From: Chitinophagaceae bacterium
GTDB lineage: Bacteria > Bacteroidota > Bacteroidia > Chitinophagales > Chitinophagaceae
Direction of reading: 5' to 3'
Length of the DNA: 8,293 bases
Assembly: GCA_025455665.1 (NCBI GenBank)
Contig: JALOMC010000100.1
Span: 1-8,293, forward strand
In this document: positions 1 through 5,931 of the stretch, piece by piece
How positions within the stretch are numbered: position 1 is the stretch's first letter
How the letters are laid out: the number at the start of each line of letters is the position of its first letter
Program-made: the position numbers and the translations under genes
Notes under the pieces: model-generated
Databases searched by the model: none
What the model saw: the letters and a program-made list of their open reading frames with translations, nothing else
Told to the model about the DNA's origin: nothing

Positions 1-341
1 TTATGCCCGTTTCTGTAGCAGAACATCAATAAGCAATTTCTTCTCGATCTAGTGGTTCCTGTAATACAAACAGTGACTGAGACGTCTGTAATTTGCGCAA
101 TGGTGAAAACTACTGGCGAAAAATCTCGTTATTTTCAGTATATTGACTTGGTTTTAACTAAACAAGTTCAACTGAACAAAGGCCAGTGTCTAGCTTGCCC
201 TGTATATAGCAGATTGTGGACGAGAACTTGACTATTAATACTTCACTCACTTCACCTAGTTTATTCAACGACTTTGATCGAAAACAAACAGTTTTGTGTG
301 TGTTTGTGTTGACGTTATTTGCACAAATCTCTTACATGCAG
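1..341 (+). other. Non-coding, eukaryote-like sequence; possible intron end
   Basis: There is no credible coding frame here: stop codons are frequent in all frames and base composition is visibly AT-richer than from base 702 onward. The 3' end reads like an intron end, with a CAG acceptor at 339-341 just before a plausible exon. A small inverted repeat (GTTCA-AC-TGAAC, 166-177) is present but too short to interpret. No bacterial promoter, RNA gene or mobile-element end was recognised. The intron reading depends on the exon call that follows and is an inference. Confidence 0.35.
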
Positions 342-547
342 CCATCTGGATGACCGTGACTTCGAGTCAATGCGATTTTCCATACGAATACAATGGACAA
401 TTGTACAACGAGTGCCGATACGAAGCTCCAAACGTTAACTCTAAATGCGACGATACGAAGCTCCAAACGTTAACTCTAAATGCGAAAGAGGGTATTTCGG
501 TTGTTGTTTGCCATCGGGAAAGCAAGCATTCTGTGTTCCACCTACGG
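342..547 (+). pseudogene. Possible animal-type FN2-like exon, frame broken by a 35-bp duplication
   Basis: From 344 the frame reads IWMTVTSSQCDFPYEYNGQL, followed by YNEC. The spacing C-x-FP-Y-x-YNG-x-x-Y-x-x-C, with 13 residues between the cysteines, is that of the start of a fibronectin type II module, an extracellular disulfide-bonded domain found in animals. After codon 446-448 (Cys) the frame is lost because 416-450 is repeated exactly at 451-485 and 35 is not a multiple of three. Without one copy, the frame continues KCERGYFGCCLPSGKQAFCV and runs to a GTTAGT splice donor at 548. The exon would then be 171 bases, entering and leaving in phase 1, as is typical of shuffled extracellular modules. 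The second half lacks the usual FN2 Trp-Cys pair, so it may be a related cysteine-rich module. Whether the duplication is real, making this a pseudogene, or an assembly error cannot be told from the sequence. Confidence 0.35.
416..485 (+). repeat. Exact 35-bp tandem duplication (two copies)
   Basis: Bases 416-450 and 451-485 are identical over all 35 positions. Each copy starts CGATACGAAGCTCC and ends CTCTAAATGCGA. Both lie within the FN2-like exon and shift its frame by two bases. There is no third or partial copy on either side. Confidence 0.95.
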
Positions 548-611
548 GTTAGTATATCATGGAGAGTTTGAATACGTATTCCATACAGCTCCTGTGAGAA
601 CTTGAAGCTGA
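548..611 (+). other. Sequence after the splice donor; probable junction zone
   Basis: This begins with GTTAGT (548-553), a good match to a eukaryotic 5' splice site, and has no coding frame afterwards. It leads into the TTTGAAC repeats typical of the bacterial side, so the change from eukaryote-like to bacterial sequence most likely falls within or at the end of this stretch. The exact joint cannot be fixed by eye. Confidence 0.3.
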
Positions 612-612
612 T

Positions 613-641
613 TTTGAACTTTGAACGTTTGAACCTTGAAC
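613..641 (+). repeat. Degenerate TTTGAAC heptamer repeats
   Basis: Four near-tandem heptamers are visible: TTTGAAC at 613-619, 620-626 and 628-634, then CTTGAAC at 635-641. Looser GTGAAC and CTTGAAC words recur at 652-657 and 3140-3145. From memory, short degenerate repeats of this kind are common between genes in Chitinophagaceae-like genomes. Their function is unknown to me, and they may simply be low-complexity spacer. Confidence 0.6.
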
Positions 642-686
642 ACGTCAACCCGTGAACTTTTCAAAACCTCAAACTTTCGAAGCCCC

Positions 687-701
687 CACCTTTGCAGTCG
701 C
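687..701 (+). promoter_or_regulatory. Possible Bacteroidota -7 box just before the HD gene
   Basis: CACCTTTG at 687-694 differs from the Bacteroidota -7 consensus TAnnTTTG only in its first base. It ends 7 bases before the ATG at 702, so transcription would start at or next to the start codon, giving a leaderless or nearly leaderless message. No clear -33 TTG is found at the expected distance, so this is tentative. Confidence 0.35.
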
Positions 702-1904
702 ATGAGTTTCAAAGGAAAAATCATCAACGATCCTATTTACGGCTTTATCAGCATCGATGATCCGCTGGTGTTTCGCATCATCAGTCATCCTTACTACCAG
801 CGGCTGCGGCGCATTTACCAAATGGCCTTTGCCCACCTGGTATACCCCGGCGCCGTGCACAGCCGCATGGCCCATAGCCTGGGCGCCTACCACCTGATGT
901 GCCAGGCCCTGGCCGAACTGAAGCGCAAAGGCATTGGTATGACCGCCGAAGAGGAAACCGGTGCCAAAATTGCCATTTTGCTGCACGATGTGGGCCATGG
1001 CCCCTTTAGCCATGCGCTGGAAGGCACGCTGGTACAAGGCGTGCACCACGAAACCATGAGCGCCCTGATCATGGGGCACCTGAATGCTGAAACAGGCGGA
1101 GCGCTGGAACTGGCCATGGCCATTTTTAAAAACGAATACGAAAAACCGTTTTTGCACCAGCTGGTAAGTGGTCAGCTGGATGTAGACCGGATGGACTACC
1201 TGAACCGCGACAGCTTTTTTACCGGCGTCAGCGAAGGGGTGATCGGCTACGACCGCATCATTAAAATGCTGACCGTACACGAGGGCCAGCTGATGGTGGA
1301 AGAAAAAGCCATTTACAGCATCGAAAAATTTTTGGTAGCCCGCCGCCTGATGTACTGGCAGGTGTACCTGCACAAAACAGTGCTGGCCGCCGAGCAGATG
1401 CTGGTGCGGCTGGTACGCCGGGCCCGGGAGGTGAAGGCCCGGTGCCAGCCCAACCTGCAGTACGTGCTGGACCACGTGCCCGATGCCAACAATACAGCAG
1501 AGCTGTTGCAGCGCTTTACAGCCCTGGATGATGTAGATGTGATGATGGCCATTAAAACCTGGCAGGAGCACCCCGACAGCGTGCTGCGCTTTATGTGCGA
1601 TAGCCTGCTGAACCGGCAGTTGTTTAAAATACGCCTGCAGAGTGAGCCCATTGACCCGACTGAAGTAACCCAGAAGCAAGCCGCCCTGCAAGCCCGCTAT
1701 CCGCAGCTGCAGCCGGCCGATTTGCCCTACCTGGTATTTACCGGCGAGGCCCGCAATACCACCTACCAAACCCGCGACGAACGCATCAATATCTTGTTTA
1801 AAGACGGTAGCATCCGCGACATTTCGGCGGTAGACAATGCCCTGATACAGCAGAGCCTGGCGGCCACTGTGGGCAAACAGTATATTTGCTGGCTGCCTGC
1901 CTGA
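702..1904 (+). CDS. HD-domain phosphohydrolase, SAMHD1/dGTPase-like
   Basis: This 400-residue soluble protein belongs to the HD metal-dependent phosphohydrolases, in the branch related to SAMHD1 and bacterial dGTP triphosphohydrolases (COG1078 type). The N-terminus IINDPIYGFISI and the later RLRRIYQM are typical. The metal-binding set is complete: His58 (AHSLG), His95-Asp96 (LLHDVGHGPFSH) and an Asp in QLDVDRMDYL (160/162), followed by NRDSFFTGV. The likely reaction is release of triphosphate from a deoxynucleotide, but the substrate cannot be read from the sequence. The ATG at 702 was chosen because family members begin around M-x-F-K-G-K-I-I-N-D; a frame open from 636 adds 22 unrelated residues across probable promoter sequence. 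It lies 47 bases ahead of lpxD on the same strand, an arrangement I recall from other Bacteroidota, and probably shares a transcript with it. Confidence 0.93.
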   Translation: MSFKGKIINDPIYGFISIDDPLVFRIISHPYYQRLRRIYQMAFAHLVYPGAVHSRMAHSLGAYHLMCQALAELKRKGIGMTAEEETGAKIAILLHDVGHGPFSHALEGTLVQGVHHETMSALIMGHLNAETGGALELAMAIFKNEYEKPFLHQLVSGQLDVDRMDYLNRDSFFTGVSEGVIGYDRIIKMLTVHEGQLMVEEKAIYSIEKFLVARRLMYWQVYLHKTVLAAEQMLVRLVRRAREVKARCQPNLQYVLDHVPDANNTAELLQRFTALDDVDVMMAIKTWQEHPDSVLRFMCDSLLNRQLFKIRLQSEPIDPTEVTQKQAALQARYPQLQPADLPYLVFTGEARNTTYQTRDERINILFKDGSIRDISAVDNALIQQSLAATVGKQYICWLPA

Positions 1905-1951
1905 TACGCCACCCGGCAACCGGCTAACCGCGGCAGCTGCGTATTGATACC

Positions 1952-2992
1952 ATGACATTTTCTGCACAACAAATAGCCATGCTGGCCGGCGGCCGTGTGG
2001 AAGGCGACGGTCAGGTGGCCGTGTCGGGATTTGGCAAAATAGAAGAAGCAAAGGCCGGTGAACTGGCTTTTTTGGCCAACCCCAAATACGAAGAGTATTT
2101 GTACAGTACACAGGCTTCCATTGTGATCATCAACGATAGCCTGGAGCTGAAGCAGCCTGTAGGCGCTACCCTCATCAGGGTGGCCGATGCGTACAGCGCT
2201 TTTGCTGCCCTGCTGGCACAGTACGAAGCCCTGCAGCAGCAGGCCCTGAGCGGCCGCGAAGAGCCCTGCTTTGTACACCCGAGTGCCGAAGTGGGCGAGC
2301 AGGTGTATATCGGCGCCTTTGCCTACATCGGCAAAAACGTCCGCATTGGCAAGCATGTAAAAATTTACCCGCAGGTATACATAGGCGACCATGTGAGCAT
2401 AGGAGACCATACGGTGCTGCACCCGGGTGTAAAAGTGTACCACCGCTGCGTGCTGGGCCAGCATGTAACGGTACACGCGGGCTCCATCATTGGTGCCGAT
2501 GGCTTTGGCTTTGCACCGCAGGCCGACGGCAGCTTTAAAAAAGTGCCGCAAATGGGCAATGTAGTGCTGGAAGACCAGGTGGAAGTGGGCAGCAACAGTA
2601 CCATTGACCGGGCCACCATTGGCAGCACCATCATAAAGGCGGGTGCCAAAATTGACAACCTGGTACAAATAGCCCACAACGTAGAAGTAGGCAGCCACAC
2701 CGTGATAGCTGCCCAAACCGGCATTAGTGGCAGCACCAAAATAGGCCAGGGCGTAATGATTGGTGGACAGGTCGGTATCGTAGGGCATATCAAGATTGGC
2801 GACAAAGCCCGCATTAATGCACAAAGCGGCGTAAGCAAATCATTGGAGCCGGGCAAGGCCGTGACCGGCTCGCCGGCGTACGACTACACCGCTGCCCTGC
2901 GTGGCCAGGCAGTGAGCCGCCGGCTACCAGAGCTGGAAAAGCGGCTGCAGGAACTGGAAGCCAGATTTGCACAGCTGACAAAAAAAGACTAG
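1952..2992 (+). CDS. lpxD: UDP-3-O-acylglucosamine N-acyltransferase LpxD
   Basis: LpxD transfers a 3-hydroxyacyl chain from acyl carrier protein to the 2-amino group of UDP-3-O-acyl-glucosamine, the third step of lipid A synthesis, in the cytoplasm; the enzyme is a trimer. At 346 residues the length is normal. An N-terminal uridine-binding domain (about 1-100, with GELAFLANPKYEEYL) leads into a left-handed beta-helix of hexapeptide repeats (about 108-300, such as IGAFAYIGKNVRIGKHVKI). The conserved GADGFGFAP loop starts at residue 181, and the catalytic His is His242 in NLVQIAHNV. A charged C-terminal helix (RLPELEKRLQELEARFAQL) closes the protein. In many Bacteroidota an lpxC-fabZ fusion and lpxA follow lpxD; here they do not, and an SRPBCC-type gene follows after a 163-base gap. 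The ATG at 1952 gives the usual family N-terminus. Confidence 0.97.
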   Translation: MTFSAQQIAMLAGGRVEGDGQVAVSGFGKIEEAKAGELAFLANPKYEEYLYSTQASIVIINDSLELKQPVGATLIRVADAYSAFAALLAQYEALQQQALSGREEPCFVHPSAEVGEQVYIGAFAYIGKNVRIGKHVKIYPQVYIGDHVSIGDHTVLHPGVKVYHRCVLGQHVTVHAGSIIGADGFGFAPQADGSFKKVPQMGNVVLEDQVEVGSNSTIDRATIGSTIIKAGAKIDNLVQIAHNVEVGSHTVIAAQTGISGSTKIGQGVMIGGQVGIVGHIKIGDKARINAQSGVSKSLEPGKAVTGSPAYDYTAALRGQAVSRRLPELEKRLQELEARFAQLTKKD

Positions 2993-3099
2993 CAACAACA
3001 CGACTGTTTACCAGCCGATCGGCCGTCGCCATGTCGCAGTTATACCGCGGTTGGTCGATAAAAATCCCATTTGAGCGGAATCCCAAACAGCCATCCGTT

Positions 3100-3152
3100 A
3101 CACGGTTCTAAATTTAGGGCAGCGTTTTTTGAGAACACCCTTGAACCCGTGT
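3100..3152 (+). promoter_or_regulatory. AT-rich element with flanking inverted repeat before the SRPBCC gene
   Basis: The 163 bases between lpxD and the next gene hold TAAATTTA (3109-3116), one base from the Bacteroidota -7 consensus TAnnTTTG. ACACGGTTC (3100-3108) and GAACCCGTGT (3143-3152) form an imperfect inverted repeat around it, ending just before the ATG at 3156. No -33 TTG sits at the right distance. It could be a promoter with an operator-like repeat, or chance. Confidence 0.22.
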
Positions 3153-3155
3153 GTT

Positions 3156-3599
3156 ATGCAACGACAACTTGTTATTGATCGTTCGTCCTTTGATGTATTG
3201 CAAGCCTTGACCAGTAGCCAGCATACCAGCCACTGGTGGCACTGCCATACCCGCTTTGATCCTGAGCACCAGCTGCTAAGCTGGCAATGGCGCAATGCGC
3301 AGGGTGGTTTTGACTACATCACCCATGCACAGGTGGCCGATTATGAACCCGGTCTATACCTGCGCCTTAGCTATATGTGGCACTACGATAGCAAGCAGGC
3401 CATGCAGCCCATTGGCCCTTTTCATATGCTGTTTGAATGCACGCCGCAGGCGGGGCAAACCCTGCTGACCATGCGGGTAAGCCCGATGGATGCAGGAGCC
3501 CCTTACTTGCACCCCTACATAGAAGAAATGGCTGCCGGGTGGGATGAAATGTTGCCCAAACTCCGTGCATATCTGGAACGAACGCCAGCCCTTATCTGA
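3156..3599 (+). CDS. SRPBCC/AHSA1-like small protein
   Basis: This 147-residue protein has no signal peptide or membrane segment. Its pattern fits the SRPBCC (START-like, AHSA1) fold, a hydrophobic-cavity domain. It has an N-terminal strand (QRQLVIDRS), an early helix with HTSHWWHC (residues 23-30), a strand-rich middle (LLSWQWRNAQGGFDYIT, LYLRLSYMW, TLLTMRVSP), and a long C-terminal helix (EEMAAGWDEMLPKLRAYL). The last segment, with its G-W-x-x-x-L-x-x-L pattern, is the strongest family sign. Ligand and role are unknown. A TTG at 3129 could extend it by nine residues, but the ATG at 3156 starts right at the first predicted strand and was preferred. Its last 8 bases overlap the end of the flippase gene on the opposite strand. 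Confidence 0.72.
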   Translation: MQRQLVIDRSSFDVLQALTSSQHTSHWWHCHTRFDPEHQLLSWQWRNAQGGFDYITHAQVADYEPGLYLRLSYMWHYDSKQAMQPIGPFHMLFECTPQAGQTLLTMRVSPMDAGAPYLHPYIEEMAAGWDEMLPKLRAYLERTPALI

Positions 3600-5142
3600 A
3601 CCATCGGCCCACCACGGGTAGTCCGCCCAATTCGCGGCGCTCCACCCGGGCTATCAATGCTACAAACACGCTGTACAGTGTCAGGCCAGCCACCCAGCGC
3701 TGCCATGGCACCTGCAGCCATGCAGCCGCCAGCCAGGTGTGCACCGCATACAATGCTACTGCTATCACCACGTAGGCGGTGTACTTCTTCCACGCATAAC
3801 GCACGGGGTAGTAGCGCTGACCCAGGCGGTAGCTCACCAGCATCATAGCCAGGTAGCACACAAAGGTGGCCCATGCGCTGCCGTAGTAGCCAAACAGCGG
3901 TATCCACCAGATATTCAGCACGGCAGTAAGGGCCGCCGTGGCCAATGTAATCCAGGCACCTGCCCATGTACGGTTGGTGAGCTTGTACCAAATACTCAGG
4001 TTGTAGTAAATGCCAAGGAACACGCTACCCATGGCCAGCACCGGAATAATGCCGGCACCATCTTTATACGCAGCATAGTTGTCGCCAAAAGCCAGGCGGG
4101 CAATGGGCTCCAGCGCCAGCCCGATGGCCAGCCACATGAGGCAGCAGGCAATCACAAAAAACTTCATGACACGGGCATAGGTGCGAGGCGCATGGCTCTC
4201 TGTACTTTGACGGAAAAAAAATGGCTCGGCCGCCATGCGAAACACCTGAATAAAAATGGTGATGAGCACCGCCACTTTGTAGCTGGCACCAAAAATGCCC
4301 AGCTGCCGCTTTTCTTCTTCCAGCGGCAAATCGAGCACGTGTATGTAGATCAGCCGGCTCAGCATTTCATTGATCATACCCCCAAAGCCTACCAAAATAA
4401 GCGGGTAGCTATATTTCAGTACCCGCTGCCAAAGCGCTACATCAAATTGAAGGCTGAAGCCCTTCCACGTGCCCAGCAACAATAGCAGCGCTGCGGCGCT
4501 GGCCACTGCATTGGCCAGTATGTAGTAGCCAATGCCCACCTCGGGCCGGTAAAACCACAGCCACGGATCGGCCGGATTGGCAGCGTATGCCTGCGGGCAA
4601 AACCGCAGATAGTAATAGCTGATGCCCAGCGTAAGCAGCACGGTAAACAGCTTGATAAATGCATACTTACGCGGCCGCTGCTGCTGCCGCAGGCGGGCAA
4701 AGGGAACGACAGAGAGGCTGTCGAAAAAGAGAATGTACAGCATCCAGCGGAAGTACTCCGGATGGTCGGACAGGGCGGCCCAACTGGCCAACTGGCCGGA
4801 AAAAAATAGCAACACCACGCTGAACAATACCGTGCTCACCAGCATGGAAATACTCAGGGTATTGAACAGCTTTTGCTCAGACTCCTGCGTGGAAAAGCGG
4901 AAGTAAGCCGTTTCGAGCCCGTAGGTGTACACTACGTTTAAAAACGGAATGATGGCATAAATCTGGGTAATATCTGCCGTTTGCTCGGGCCCATACCACC
5001 TGAAGAGAAATACCGATAGAATATATCCCAAAAAACGGCTGGCGATGGTGGGCACTCCATACCACAGTGTTTGCCCGGCCAGCTTTCTTACACTACCCAA
5101 ATTTTGGTTGAATTTGCTGCTAAAGTACCACTCTGCCCCCAT
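3592..5142 (-). CDS. Wzx-like polysaccharide/lipid flippase (MOP superfamily)
   Basis: This is an integral inner-membrane protein of about 516 residues with a dozen or more hydrophobic segments spread over its whole length. The N-terminus VRKLAGQTLWYGVPTIASRF followed by LGYIL is characteristic of the polysaccharide biosynthesis/flippase family of the MOP superfamily. Such proteins move lipid-linked oligosaccharides or other polar lipids across the inner membrane; the substrate here cannot be told. Internal features include YTYGLETAYFRFSTQE (after the second segment), a loop with RLRQQQRPRKYA, and AAEPFFFRQ, all usual for this group. No glycosyltransferase or ligase gene is nearby. The start is uncertain: ATG at 5142 is used, but a TTG at 5100 would give MGSVRKLAGQ, which looks like the N-terminus of relatives I remember, and an ATG at 5196 is also in frame. 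The gene converges on the SRPBCC gene and diverges from the coiled-coil gene. Confidence 0.9.
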   Translation of the reverse strand: MGAEWYFSSKFNQNLGSVRKLAGQTLWYGVPTIASRFLGYILSVFLFRWYGPEQTADITQIYAIIPFLNVVYTYGLETAYFRFSTQESEQKLFNTLSISMLVSTVLFSVVLLFFSGQLASWAALSDHPEYFRWMLYILFFDSLSVVPFARLRQQQRPRKYAFIKLFTVLLTLGISYYYLRFCPQAYAANPADPWLWFYRPEVGIGYYILANAVASAAALLLLLGTWKGFSLQFDVALWQRVLKYSYPLILVGFGGMINEMLSRLIYIHVLDLPLEEEKRQLGIFGASYKVAVLITIFIQVFRMAAEPFFFRQSTESHAPRTYARVMKFFVIACCLMWLAIGLALEPIARLAFGDNYAAYKDGAGIIPVLAMGSVFLGIYYNLSIWYKLTNRTWAGAWITLATAALTAVLNIWWIPLFGYYGSAWATFVCYLAMMLVSYRLGQRYYPVRYAWKKYTAYVVIAVALYAVHTWLAAAWLQVPWQRWVAGLTLYSVFVALIARVERRELGGLPVVGRWFR

Positions 5143-5175
5143 GGCGCCAGCAGGCCATGAGCGGTACCGCCGCCG

Positions 5176-5197
5176 AATGCCTAATTTTAACGGCATT
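5176..5197. promoter_or_regulatory. Inverted repeat in the divergent intergenic region
   Basis: AATGCC (5176-5181) and GGCATT (5192-5197) are perfect inverted arms around the ten-base AT-rich loop TAATTTTAAC. The loop contains TAATTTTA, one base from the plus-strand -7 consensus TAnnTTTG, 22 bases before the ATG at 5212. It sits between two divergent genes, so it could be an operator or promoter for one or both. There is no T-run to make it a terminator. Confidence 0.27.
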
Positions 5198-5211
5198 AAT
5201 CCTTCCGCTTC

Positions 5212-5931
5212 ATGAAAAACTTTTTCTGTACCCTGCTGGCCACCTGCTGCCTGGCCGTAGCTGCCAGTGCCCAACTGACACAAACACCACAGCACCCCAG
5301 CCGGCATGGCACTGTCGAATTTAACGGCATAGACTACCCCTGCACCGTAACCGACTACGATGCCACCCCCGATGTGGTAAGCAATGCCGTGATAGAATAC
5401 ATGAAAAGCCGTGGCTACAAAGCCGATAGCCGCAAGGGATTTCTGATATACCGCTCGGTACAGCTGCCGCAGGTACACAATGGCAGCCCGGTAGACCTGC
5501 TGATACTGGTAGACAGCCGCAGCAAAAAAGAAAAAGACAAGGCCACGGTATACACCATTACCACCGAGCCTGGCAAGATACCCGACAAGAAAGCCGAGAA
5601 AGGTGCTGTAAATGCTGCCACGGTAGCAGCAGCGGGCACCGGTGCACTGCTACTGTCCGACCTGCAGGGGCATGTAAGCAAGGGGGAGCACGGGCGGCTG
5701 GTAGCGCTGCAAGAAGCCAGCTTGCTGAAGGCCGAACGAAAGCTGAAAGACCTGCAATCGGACTATGCTTCGATGCAGAAAAAGCTGGAAAGCCTGCAAA
5801 AAGACATGGAGCAAAACAAGAAAGAGCAGGAAGCCGCCACAAAAGCAGCGAATGAAGAACGCAAGAAGCTGGAAGAAATGCGAAAGAATGTACCTGGTGC
5901 AGCCACGCCGCCCGCTGGCACCAACGGTTAG
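5212..5931 (+). CDS. Secreted coiled-coil protein of unknown function
   Basis: This 239-residue protein begins with a clear signal peptide (MKNFFCTLLATCCLAVAASA, cleaved before Gln21), so it acts in the periplasm or outside the cell. A globular part follows (about 32-125) with GTVEFNGIDYPCTVTDYDAT, then PDVVSNAVIEYMKSRGYK, KGFLIYRSVQLP and VDLLILVDSRSKKEKDKATV. A small Ala/Gly-rich stretch (132-149) comes before a long charged coiled coil (about 160-226; QSDYASMQKKLESLQKDMEQ) and a Pro/Gly/Ala tail. I recall proteins of similar layout, with a VEFNG...PDVV...RG(Y/F)K...KG core, as conserved hypotheticals in Chitinophagaceae; no function is known to me. The N-terminal core might hold a small domain that binds an envelope component through the coiled coil, but that is a guess. 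It diverges from the flippase and overlaps the diheme enzyme gene tail to tail by 4 bases. Confidence 0.85.
   Translation: MKNFFCTLLATCCLAVAASAQLTQTPQHPSRHGTVEFNGIDYPCTVTDYDATPDVVSNAVIEYMKSRGYKADSRKGFLIYRSVQLPQVHNGSPVDLLILVDSRSKKEKDKATVYTITTEPGKIPDKKAEKGAVNAATVAAAGTGALLLSDLQGHVSKGEHGRLVALQEASLLKAERKLKDLQSDYASMQKKLESLQKDMEQNKKEQEAATKAANEERKKLEEMRKNVPGAATPPAGTNG

Noticed and set aside
166..177. Short inverted repeat GTTCA-AC-TGAAC
   Set aside because: Only five paired bases in sequence of uncertain origin; likely chance.
367..648. Minus-strand open frame across the FN2-like exon and junction
   Set aside because: It crosses the duplication and the composition change and has no domain-like features.
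1905..1951. CCGG-rich short repeats between the HD gene and lpxD as a terminator
   Set aside because: No stable hairpin followed by a T-run; both genes are likely on one transcript.
669..2111. Long open frame on the minus strand opposite the HD gene and the start of lpxD
   Set aside because: It is a shadow of strong plus-strand genes, with unusual His/Gln/Gly-rich composition and no recognisable domain.
1763..2824. Long open frame opposite lpxD
   Set aside because: It mirrors the repetitive hexapeptide codons of lpxD and has no family features.
3739..4485. Open frame opposite the flippase gene
   Set aside because: Polar, His/Gln-rich product antisense to a convincing membrane protein.
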